Source: Chloroflexi bacterium UBA5189
GTDB taxonomy: Bacteria > Chloroflexota > Limnocylindria > Limnocylindrales > CSP1-4
Length of the DNA stretch: 64,000 nucleotides
Reading direction: 5' to 3'
Assembly: GCA_002413045.1 (NCBI GenBank)
Contig: DHWF01000036.1
Location: forward strand, 3,998-67,997
In this document: piece after piece, positions 34,226 through 41,010 of the stretch
Layout: each line of letters starts with the position of its first letter
How positions within the stretch are numbered: the first letter of the stretch is position 1
Notes under the pieces: model-generated
What the model was told of the DNA's origin: nothing
Databases searched by the model: none
Seen by the model: the letters and a program-made list of their open reading frames with translations, nothing else
Made by a program: the position numbers and the translations under genes

Positions 34226-34516
34226 TTAGGGTCCGGCGGCGAGGAGGAGACGGGTCGCCTTGCCCAAGTTGCACTCTTCGCACGCGGTGACCCGGTTGTA
34301 GGCCGATGTCGCTCCGCCAACCGCGACCGGGATGACGTGGTCAACGTGCAGGACCACGCCGGACGCGGTGCCCGGGCGACCGCAGTAGCGGCAGCGGAAG
34401 CCATCACGTTGCAGGATGTCGAAGCGCAGCCGCGCTGGAAGCGGATCACGAGCCCGGCAGAAGGCCTGCCCGCCCAGTCCTTTGGCGGATTTCGGCTCGC
34501 CGGATCGGGCTCCCAC
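34226..34516 (-). CDS. HNH endonuclease domain protein (possibly truncated)
   Basis: The last 70 residues are a compact HNH nuclease: RFDILQRDGFRCRYCGRPG, LHVDHVIPVAVGG, then TACEECNLGK. Both zinc CxxC pairs, the DH and the terminal Asn are present. HNH nucleases nick or cut DNA; stand-alone forms occur in mobile elements and defence. The N-terminus is unclear: an in-frame GTG at 34516 gives 96 residues, while longer in-frame sequence is Ser/Arg-rich. A neighbouring minus-strand frame upstream (34530-34640) looks more coding, so a frameshift may have cut a longer gene. Confidence 0.55.
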   Translation of the reverse strand: MGARSGEPKSAKGLGGQAFCRARDPLPARLRFDILQRDGFRCRYCGRPGTASGVVLHVDHVIPVAVGGATSAYNRVTACEECNLGKATRLLLAAGP

Positions 34517-34880
34517 CGCAGGGCCGTAAGCTCGTCGCAGGACCGAGCGTGGGCCCGACCGGGCTGGGCATGGCGGCTCAGCCTGACCCTGACGCGAGCA
34601 TCGCGGGCTTCGCCGACCGTCGCTGCCACTCGCGGCTGCCCGATCCACCGCCGTTTCCGCGGGCGTGAGGTCTGCTGATGTGACGCCGGCCAGCTCGCCC
34701 ACGCACGGAGGCACGGATTGGAAAGCAACCCGCCCACCACCCGGACGAGGCCGCCTACCTGCGCGTTGGACCAGCCGACAACCGACATGAGCACCAGCAG
34801 CGACGACGCGAACAACGCAACTGCCCCGATGAACCTGAGGCAGCTTCGGCACCCGGTGGGATGTGGACTCGACGGGCCGG
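34517..34880 (-). other. Gap between HNH ORFs with possible small membrane ORF
   Basis: About 360 nt. A minus-strand frame opens with a GTG at 34884 that overlaps the stop of the second HNH ORF (GTGA). It encodes one strong hydrophobic segment (FIGAVALFASSLLVLMSVVG) but then runs on through Arg-rich sequence into other genes. It may be a truncated membrane protein; nothing firmer can be said. Confidence 0.25.
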
Positions 34881-35201
34881 TCACCCCAGTTCTCGTTGGG
34901 CCCGCTCGATCCAGGCCAGCAGGACCGGCCGCCAGCGGCGGCCGTGGAGCGTCTTCTCGAGATGGGCGGCCGGGCACAGGACGACGAGGTTGTCGAGCGT
35001 GCTCCGGCTCCGGAGGCCCATGCCGCCCGACGCCCGGACATGATCGAGCTCGAGCCGACCGAAGCAATCGTGCTCGATGTCGAGACGACCGAAGACGCAG
35101 CCCCGGTCACGGGCCCGGACCGCGGCGCGGATCGCGCTTGGGATCGGATCCGGCTGGCTCAGCTTGCGGCCTCGGCCTGGGGCACGGTAGCGGCGGAGCA
35201 T
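34881..35201 (-). CDS. HNH endonuclease-like protein
   Basis: 106 residues. AVRARDRGCVFG, LELDHVRASGGMG, and LDNLVVLCPAAHLEKTLHG follow the HNH pattern, with DH as the catalytic pair and NLVxLC-H-xxK as the last element. The ending, GRRWRPVLLAWIERAQ, recurs in small HNH proteins of unknown role. It shares strand and order with the HNH ORF at 34226, and both lie inside the interrupted cyclase copy. Start ATG at 35201, 24 nt after the stop of the small hypothetical gene. Confidence 0.65.
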   Translation of the reverse strand: MLRRYRAPGRGRKLSQPDPIPSAIRAAVRARDRGCVFGRLDIEHDCFGRLELDHVRASGGMGLRSRSTLDNLVVLCPAAHLEKTLHGRRWRPVLLAWIERAQRELG

Positions 35202-35225
35202 GGTCAGCTGGTGTGGTTCGAGGGC

Positions 35226-35423
35226 TCAGGCGGCTCGAGCGCGGGGTACCCGGGTAACGGGCTCGCCGATGCCGGTCCTGGCCGGACCCTGGTCCCATTC
35301 GAACAGGCGGCGGGCATCGAGGAACGCGGCGACCGCCGCTCGGTCGACGACGACCGGCAAGAGGCGGGCGCCCTCGGGTCGGATGTGGACGACCCCGAAG
35401 CGGGTCGCTGGGGGAAAACCCAT
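35226..35423 (-). CDS. Hypothetical protein in HNH cassette
   Basis: 65 residues, predicted strand-helix pattern (RFGVVHIRPEGARLLPVVVD, then AAVAAFLDARRLFEW). Third positions are strongly G/C, so it is probably coding. I do not recognise it. It lies 24 nt upstream of the second HNH ORF and may belong to its unit. Its ATG sits at the edge where cyclase similarity resumes (about 35433). Confidence 0.4.
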   Translation of the reverse strand: MGFPPATRFGVVHIRPEGARLLPVVVDRAAVAAFLDARRLFEWDQGPARTGIGEPVTRVPRARAA

Positions 35424-35432
35424 TGCTAGGGG

Positions 35433-35715
35433 CGAGTCGCTTCGACGACATGGCCGTCCTGTTTGCCGACGTCGTCGGGTTCACGGCACTGCCGTCGCCG
35501 GCGTGATCGGCCGCAGGAAGTTCATCTATGACGTCTGGGGCGACACCGTGAACATGGCGAGCCGCATGGAGTCGACGGGCGTGCCCGGCCGGCTCCAGGT
35601 TGCACGCGAGACATACGAGCGCCTCGGCGGCCGATTCGAGCTCGAGCCGCGGGGCCTGGTCGAGGTCAAGGGCAAGGGCGCGATCGAGACCTGGTTCGTC
35701 GTGGACCGACCCTGA
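35433..35715 (+). pseudogene. Decayed adenylate cyclase copy, 3' part
   Basis: Begins inside the catalytic domain (FDDMAVLFADVVGFT), then skips about 310 nt relative to the intact gene and continues out of frame as AVAGVIGRRKFIYDVWGDTV and so on to the TGA at 35713-35715, ending ETWFVVDRP. Identity to the gene 45 nt downstream is very high, so the duplication is recent or subject to gene conversion. It lacks the second metal Asp and the substrate Lys, and cannot be functional. Confidence 0.8.
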
Positions 35716-35759
35716 CGTCGCTTCGGTCGGACATGCGCGTCGCCGCTAGCATCCGATCG

Positions 35760-37352
35760 GTGAAGCAGCAGCTGGATGACCGCGCTGCCGTCCCGGGGAT
35801 GGACCGATTTCCAGACCAGAATCCCCATCCGGTCATGCGAATGAGCGAGACCGGCGTCCTGCTCTACGCAAACGCCGCCTCAACGCCAATCTGCGAGACC
35901 TGGGGCGTCGAGGTGGGTGGCGCTATGCCGGCCGCGACGGCCGCTGCGCTCTGGGAGGCCGCGCACCAATCCCCGCCCAGCCGCATCGAGGTCGCCCACG
36001 GCCGGCACACATTCGACGTCCTGGCGATCCACGTGCCGGAGCTCGACGCCTACAACCTGTACGGCACGGACATTACCGCCTCCAAGTTCGTCGAGCGCTT
36101 TCCGGATCGGAACCCGAACCCGGTGCTGCGAATGACGCCGGCCGGAGAGCTCTGGTACGCCAACGAAGCGAGCGGTCCGATCACCAGGGCCCTCCACGTC
36201 GAGGTCGGCGATCCCCTGCCGCGACCGCTGGTCGACCAGCTGCGCGCCGCGCTCGCCGATGCAACCGCACGGCCGCCTGACGTGGCCGGCGAGGGCGGCC
36301 TCACCTTCCGCCTGAAGCCGGTGGAGATCCCAGAGTTCGGGTTCATCAACCTCTACGGCACCGACATCACGGCAGAGCGCGCCATCGACCGGTTCCCGAA
36401 CCAGAACCCGAACCCGGTGCTCCGGCTCACCCGCCAGGGTCGGATGACCTACGCCAATCCCGCCAGCGAGCTGGTTCGAAAGGCGCTCCGAGCGGAGGTC
36501 GGCGACGAGCTCGACCCGGCGCTATTCGCGCGCCTCATCGCTGCCTGCGAGCATCCGACCGACCCCACGATCGAGCTCCAGGGCGACGGCACGATCTACC
36601 GGATCCGCGTCGTGGCGGTCGCCGAGTTCGATTCGATCAACCTGTACGGGACCGACATCACCGCTGCGCGCCGGGTCGAGGAGCTCGGCGCCGCCAACGA
36701 GGCGCTCCTCCTGAACATCCTGCCCGCCTCGATCGCCGAGCGGCTCCGTGCCGGCGAGACCGTGATCGCGGACCGCTTCGACGACATGGCCGTCCTGTTC
36801 GCCGACGTCGTCGGGTTCACCGAGCTGGCGTCGCGCCTTGAGCCGAGCGAGGTCGTCAGCCTGCTCAACGAGGTCTTCTCGACCTGCGACCGGCTCGCCG
36901 ACCAGTACGGCCTCGAGAAGATCAAGACCGTCGGCGACGCGTACATGGTCGTCGGCGGGCTGCACCACGACGAAGTCGGCCCCGACGCCGACCGCGCGGC
37001 GCATCGATCGGCGACCCACGCCGAGGACGTCGCCGACATGGGTCTCGCGATGCTCGCGGAGCTTGCGACAGTCCGCAGTGCGTCAGGCGCCGGACTGCAG
37101 GTCCGCGTGGGCATGCACGTCGGACCTGCCGTCGCGGGCGTGATCGGCCGCAGGAAGTTCATCTACGACGTCTGGGGCGACACCGTGAACATGGCGAGCC
37201 GCTTGGAATCGACCGGCGTTCCCGACCGGCTACAGGTGGCGCGCGAGGGCTACGAGCGACTCGGCGGCCGGTTCGAGCTCGAGCCGCGCGGCCTCGTCGA
37301 CGTCAAGGGCAAGGGCGCGATCGAGACCTGGTTCGTCGTGCGCCGACGCTGA
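35760..37352 (+). CDS. Class III adenylate cyclase with three PAS-like modules
   Basis: 530 residues. Three tandem modules of about 97 residues each run from RFPDQNPxPV (about 16, 113, 211) to NLYGTDIT (about 98, 195, 293) and look like a triplicated PAS-like sensor. A cyclase linker (NILPASIAERLRAGE) leads to the class III catalytic domain. Metal Asp residues are in LFADVVGF and KTVGDAYM; the substrate pair is Lys in EKIKTV and Asp in YDVWGDTVN, with Asn and Arg in NMASR, so ATP not GTP is predicted. There are no membrane helices. The GTG at 35760 is supported by the same start in the decayed copy; TAGCAT 7 nt upstream suggests leaderless mRNA. Confidence 0.85.
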   Translation: MKQQLDDRAAVPGMDRFPDQNPHPVMRMSETGVLLYANAASTPICETWGVEVGGAMPAATAAALWEAAHQSPPSRIEVAHGRHTFDVLAIHVPELDAYNLYGTDITASKFVERFPDRNPNPVLRMTPAGELWYANEASGPITRALHVEVGDPLPRPLVDQLRAALADATARPPDVAGEGGLTFRLKPVEIPEFGFINLYGTDITAERAIDRFPNQNPNPVLRLTRQGRMTYANPASELVRKALRAEVGDELDPALFARLIAACEHPTDPTIELQGDGTIYRIRVVAVAEFDSINLYGTDITAARRVEELGAANEALLLNILPASIAERLRAGETVIADRFDDMAVLFADVVGFTELASRLEPSEVVSLLNEVFSTCDRLADQYGLEKIKTVGDAYMVVGGLHHDEVGPDADRAAHRSATHAEDVADMGLAMLAELATVRSASGAGLQVRVGMHVGPAVAGVIGRRKFIYDVWGDTVNMASRLESTGVPDRLQVAREGYERLGGRFELEPRGLVDVKGKGAIETWFVVRRR

Positions 37353-37355
37353 GCT

Positions 37356-37388
37356 GCGGAGCGGAGCCGGTGATCAGCTCCGCTCCGC
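37356..37388. terminator. Hairpin between convergent genes
   Basis: Perfect 12-bp stem GCGGAGCGGAGC / GCTCCGCTCCGC with a 9-nt loop, 3 nt after the cyclase stop and 7 nt before the end of the convergent lipoprotein gene. It has no T-run, but position and strength fit a bidirectional terminator in GC-rich DNA. Confidence 0.65.
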
Positions 37389-37395
37389 GAGGTGG

Positions 37396-37872
37396 TTACG
37401 GCTTGGCGACTGAGAAGCCGGCCTTGCCGTCTCCGGTCGTGTCGCCGGGCTTCGAGTCGCCCTGCCAGCCGTACAGCGGCAGGCCGTTGTAGGTGACCTG
37501 GATCGTCCCGTCGGCACGCGTCAGCGTCGCGAAGGTGCCGGTGACGCCGGTTCCGCCGGTGGCGCTGGCGCCAGCCGGGACCGTCAGTGGCGGCCATGCC
37601 GTTGCGCATCCGCCGGTGCACGTCGAGGACGTTGCGCTGTCACCGGAATGGGTGTACAGCGTCAGGCCGTTCGGGCCGGTCAGGACTGCGCCGTTCATGC
37701 TCACCACGACGCCGGCTGCACCTGCGGGAGTGGATGCGGCGGGCGCAGATGTGGCGGGCGCGGATGTGGCTGGAGCCGTGGTCGCAGCGGTTGAGCATGC
37801 GGCGGCAAGCAGCCCGATCAGGACCATGCCGCTGACGGCGAGCCCGGATCGGCGGACGGACGGGACAGACAT
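37396..37872 (-). CDS. Secreted lipoprotein with YxxxxD repeats (COG4315)
   Basis: 158 residues. A signal peptide ends in a lipobox (GLLAAAC, Cys about 26). An Ala/Thr/Pro/Ser linker and two copies of the Lipoprotein_15 motif follow: LTLYTHSGD with CTGGCATAWPPL, and LPLYGWQGD. The family is extracytoplasmic and its role is unknown. ATG at 37872 is supported by AAGGAG 6 nt upstream. It is divergent from DUF421 and convergent with the cyclase. Confidence 0.8.
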   Translation of the reverse strand: MSVPSVRRSGLAVSGMVLIGLLAAACSTAATTAPATSAPATSAPAASTPAGAAGVVVSMNGAVLTGPNGLTLYTHSGDSATSSTCTGGCATAWPPLTVPAGASATGGTGVTGTFATLTRADGTIQVTYNGLPLYGWQGDSKPGDTTGDGKAGFSVAKP

Positions 37873-37978
37873 TCGATTCTCCTTGGGGGCGTAGGCGACG
37901 ATCTCCTGTACGGCGCCGGGCCGAGACCGGATCACGAGGGCGCGCGTCGAGTGCCGGAGCCTGTGCCACCATCGTGCC

Positions 37979-38506
37979 ATGTGGCAGCTGACCTTGTCGC
38001 CCCTGGAGCTCGTCCTCCGGAGCGTCATCGTCTACGTCGTGTTCCTGGCCGCGCTGCGGCTGTCCGGCAAGCGCGAGCTCGGCCAGTTCACGATCTTCGA
38101 CCTCGCGCTCGTCCTGCTGGCGTCCAACGCCCTGCAGCCGGCCATCACCGGGCCCGACGCCTCGATCCCGGCCGCGCTGATCATCGTCGCGACGCTGTTC
38201 GGGTTGAACCGCCTGACGGCGTACGCGCGCAAACGGTCCGCGCTCGCGCGCCGGATCCTCGACTCAGCGCCGACGGTCCTGGCAAGGAACGGCAAATGGA
38301 TCCAGGCCGCCGTCGAGCACGAGGACCTCGACATGGACGATCTCGAGGCCGCGATTCGGGAGTACGGCCTCGAATCGATCGAGGAGGTCAAGCTCGCGAC
38401 GCTCGAGCATGACGGCTCGATCAGCGTCGTCCCCGAAGGGGGACCTGCGGTGCACATGGGCCATCGCCGTCGATACCGGCGGCGTGTCAAGGCGCGCCAC
38501 GCGTGA
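37979..38506 (+). CDS. DUF421 (YetF-like) membrane protein
   Basis: 175 residues. Three hydrophobic segments (about 10-32, 42-60, 65-80) are followed by the conserved soluble DUF421 domain (RILDSAPTVLARNGKWI, then DMDDLEAAIREYGLESIEEVKLATLEHDGSISVV). The YetF family is linked to spore and stress phenotypes in firmicutes, but its activity is unknown. Length is near the family norm minus the second domain. It is first in a coupled unit with NUDIX and YcaQ-like genes (GTGA overlaps). A decayed copy of its start lies at 33515. Confidence 0.85.
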   Translation: MWQLTLSPLELVLRSVIVYVVFLAALRLSGKRELGQFTIFDLALVLLASNALQPAITGPDASIPAALIIVATLFGLNRLTAYARKRSALARRILDSAPTVLARNGKWIQAAVEHEDLDMDDLEAAIREYGLESIEEVKLATLEHDGSISVVPEGGPAVHMGHRRRYRRRVKARHA

Positions 38507-38988
38507 GCCAGCCGCACTCGTGCGGGATCCTCCTCTACCGGCGCTCGGGAGACGACCTGGAGGTGCTCCTCGGGCACCCCGGGGGCCCGTACTGGAAGCA
38601 GCAGGATTACGGCAGCTGGAGCATCCCGAAGGGGCTCGCCGAGGACGGCGAGGCCCTCGAGGCCGTGGCGGCGCGCGAGTTCGCGGAGGAGACCGGGTTC
38701 GACCTCGTGTCCGTCACCCGGGAGCCGGGCGTCGCGCCGATCGACCTCGGCGAGGTCACGCTCAAGAGCGGCAAGGTCATCCGCGCGTGGGCCGTCGAGG
38801 GGGACCTGGACCCGGCGGTCTCACGGTCCAACGAGATCGAGATCGAGTGGCCGCCGCGAACCGGGCGCCGCCTCGTCATCCCGGAGGTCGATCGCGTGGC
38901 ATGGTTCGCGGTCGACGAGGCGCGTCGCCGCGCCCATCCCGTCCAGGCAGAGTTCGTGGAGCGCCTGGCGTCTCGGCTGCACGCGTGA
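38503..38988 (+). CDS. NUDIX hydrolase
   Basis: 161 residues. The Nudix box is complete: G-LAEDG-E-ALEAVAA-REFAEETGF (about 46-68), preceded by SWSIPKG. The N-terminus (SCGILLYRR, LLGHPGGPYW) resembles Nudix enzymes that act on dinucleoside polyphosphates or diphosphoinositol-like substrates. It would cleave a nucleoside diphosphate linked to X; the exact substrate is open. GTG start overlapping the DUF421 stop, and its own stop overlaps the next GTG. Confidence 0.88.
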   Translation: MSQPHSCGILLYRRSGDDLEVLLGHPGGPYWKQQDYGSWSIPKGLAEDGEALEAVAAREFAEETGFDLVSVTREPGVAPIDLGEVTLKSGKVIRAWAVEGDLDPAVSRSNEIEIEWPPRTGRRLVIPEVDRVAWFAVDEARRRAHPVQAEFVERLASRLHA

Positions 38989-40250
38989 GCGAGATTCGCC
39001 ACGTCTCCGCGGCGGTCGCCCGCCGCTTCCTCGTCAAGCGCCACCTGCTCGCGCCGCCGCGGCAACTCCCGGCCGAGCCGGAGAGCGTCCTCCGCGTCAT
39101 CGATCGGATCGGCAGCCTCCAGTTCGACCCGCTCGAGGTTGCCGGTCGCAACCACGACCTGGTCCTGCTCGCCCGGATCGCGGGCTATCGCCGCCCCTGG
39201 ACCGACCACTGGCTGTACGAGGACCGGCGGCTCTACGAGACGTACAACAAGGGCCTCTCGATCGTGCCCGTTGCCGAGCTGCCCTGGTACCGGCACACGT
39301 GGGACCGGAGCCACGCGGAGCTGTCCGGCGCCGGTGAGGCGTTCGACGTCCACGCCCCGCTCGTCGAGGAGCTCCTGGCACGCATCCGTGATGGCGGCCC
39401 GCTGCTCCCGCGCGAGGTCGGGCCGCGGGAGGCCATCGACTGGTACTGGCGCCCCACGAACCAGGTCCGGGCCATTCTCGAAGGGCTCGCCGAGGCCGGC
39501 ATCCTCGGGATCGCCCGGCGCGAGGGCAACCTCCGCGTCTACGACCTCGTCGAGCGCCTCTTTCCGGCCGAGGTGCTCGCCGCGCGCGTACCCGAGGACG
39601 AGCAGCGCGTGCACCGGCTGCAGTCGCGCTATCGCGGCGGCGGGCTGCTCGGGACCGGCGGGCAGCAGGAGCTCTGGGTCGGGACCTATCGGCGGGCAGC
39701 GGAGAAGGCGGTGGCCCGGAACCTGCTCGTCGAGCGCGGCGACCTCGTGCCGGTGGCCGTGGAGGGTGTGAAGGGCGAGCGGTTCGTGGTCCGGGAGGAC
39801 CTCGAGATCCTCGCCGAGGCCGAGCGCGAGGTCGGCGCGGGCGAGCCACCCGGCGGTGTCGAGCCGGGTGTCGCGTTCCTCGCGCCGCTCGATCCGTTCT
39901 GCTGGGATCGCGAGCTGCTGCGCCGGCTGTTCGACTTCGACTACGTGTGGGAGGTCTACGTCCCGGCTGCGAAGCGGCGCTGGGGCTACTACGTGCTGCC
40001 GATCCTCTTCGGCGACCGGCTCGTCGGGCGGATCGAGCCGCGCATCGAGCGGCGAGCGGGCACGCTCAAGGTCATCGACATCTGGTGGGAAGCCGGCTTC
40101 GACCCGTTCGCGGACCCGGTGTTCGCCCCGGCATTCGCCACCGCCATCGCGGCGCACCAGGGCTTCGGCGGCACGAAACGGCTCACGCTCCCCCGCTCCG
40201 CCCGACTCAGACCCTTCACGACCGAGGTCCGGGCGATCCTGGGACGCTGA
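38985..40250 (+). CDS. Winged-helix YcaQ-like DNA glycosylase family protein
   Basis: 421 residues of the HTH_42 (DUF1006) family. AAVARRFLVKRHLL opens the first winged helix, SLQFDPLEVAGRNHDLVLLAR is the conserved segment near residue 45, and RRWGYYVLPILFGDRLVGRIEPRIER is the hallmark late region. E. coli YcaQ unhooks DNA interstrand cross-links; this relative may repair alkylated or cross-linked DNA, by family only. GTG at 38985 overlaps the NUDIX stop (GTGA). A long ORF on the other strand through this gene is a shadow. Confidence 0.8.
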   Translation: MSEIRHVSAAVARRFLVKRHLLAPPRQLPAEPESVLRVIDRIGSLQFDPLEVAGRNHDLVLLARIAGYRRPWTDHWLYEDRRLYETYNKGLSIVPVAELPWYRHTWDRSHAELSGAGEAFDVHAPLVEELLARIRDGGPLLPREVGPREAIDWYWRPTNQVRAILEGLAEAGILGIARREGNLRVYDLVERLFPAEVLAARVPEDEQRVHRLQSRYRGGGLLGTGGQQELWVGTYRRAAEKAVARNLLVERGDLVPVAVEGVKGERFVVREDLEILAEAEREVGAGEPPGGVEPGVAFLAPLDPFCWDRELLRRLFDFDYVWEVYVPAAKRRWGYYVLPILFGDRLVGRIEPRIERRAGTLKVIDIWWEAGFDPFADPVFAPAFATAIAAHQGFGGTKRLTLPRSARLRPFTTEVRAILGR

Positions 40251-40562
40251 CATGGGCGCTGACTCGCGCGGCTTTCCGTTTGAAATGAACGCCGGCCCAG
40301 TTTCTGCCTCGGTTCCGGGCTGGCACGAGTGCGAACGAGCCGTCCGCTTCGAGGAAATGTGCTCGATCCACGCTCGAAGTCGCGGCGAGATGGCCCACTC
40401 GTGCATCGCGGCCGCCGCCTGCGTCCGGCCAGCCCGCCAATCGATGCGATCGTGTTCACTTGAAACGGAAACCTGCACGCGCGGAACCAGGACCCGACGC
40501 TGTGGGACGATGGCGCGTGTCGGCGCCGGTTTGTCGCGAGCGAAACCCACAGGAGGCAGCAC
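40251..40562. repeat. Intergenic region with imperfect inverted repeat
   Basis: Left arm 40270-40290 (GGCTTTCCGTTTGAAATGAAC) and right arm 40454-40473 (its near complement) match at about 18 of 21 positions and enclose 163 nt. Spacing is too wide for a terminator. No ORF of protein character lies between. The OsmC ribosome site AGGAGG follows at the right end. It could be a MITE-like relic or chance. Confidence 0.35.
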
Positions 40563-41006
40563 ATGGCCGAGGTCCGTAATGCCCAGGTCACGTGGACGGG
40601 CGACCTGCTCACCGGCGGCGGCACGATCGACTATGTCTCCAGCGGCGTGTTCAGCCGGATGCCGGTCTCATGGGCTGCCCGGACCGGGCCCCACAACGGC
40701 AAGACCTCGCCGGAGGAGCTCCTCGCCGCAGCGCACGGTGCCTGCTTCTCGATGGCCTTCTCCGCTCGTCTGGCGAAGAACGGCACGCCGGCGACGAAGC
40801 TCACCGTGAAGGCCGAAGTCACCTTCGACAACGCGTCGGGCGGCTGGAAGGTCACCACGAGCCGGATCACCGTCGTCGGCGACGTGCCCGGGATCGACCT
40901 CGAAACGTTCCGGACGATCGCCGCTGACGCCAAGGAGAACTGCCCGATCTCGATCGCCCTGAAGGGCAACGTCGAGCTCGTCGTCGACGCGAGCCTGGCG
41001 GCCTGA
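40563..41006 (+). CDS. OsmC/Ohr-family peroxiredoxin
   Basis: 147 residues. Two Cys in the right contexts, AAAHGACFSMAFS (about 60) and ENCPIS (about 124), identify an OsmC-type thiol peroxidase that reduces organic hydroperoxides. KTSPEELLAAAHGAC is diagnostic of the OsmC rather than the Ohr branch. Strong AGGAGG ribosome site 6 nt before the ATG. The MMPL gene starts 4 nt after its stop. Confidence 0.92.
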   Translation: MAEVRNAQVTWTGDLLTGGGTIDYVSSGVFSRMPVSWAARTGPHNGKTSPEELLAAAHGACFSMAFSARLAKNGTPATKLTVKAEVTFDNASGGWKVTTSRITVVGDVPGIDLETFRTIAADAKENCPISIALKGNVELVVDASLAA

Positions 41007-41010
41007 CCGG

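Noticed and set aside
34226..35110. HNH ORF of 294 codons as one protein
   Set aside because: The first two thirds are Ser/Arg/Gly low-complexity and overlap the second HNH ORF; only the C-terminal HNH domain is credible.
38607..40562. 651-codon minus-strand ORF
   Set aside because: Shadow of the NUDIX and YcaQ-like genes; Asp/Glu/Arg-rich with no fold pattern.
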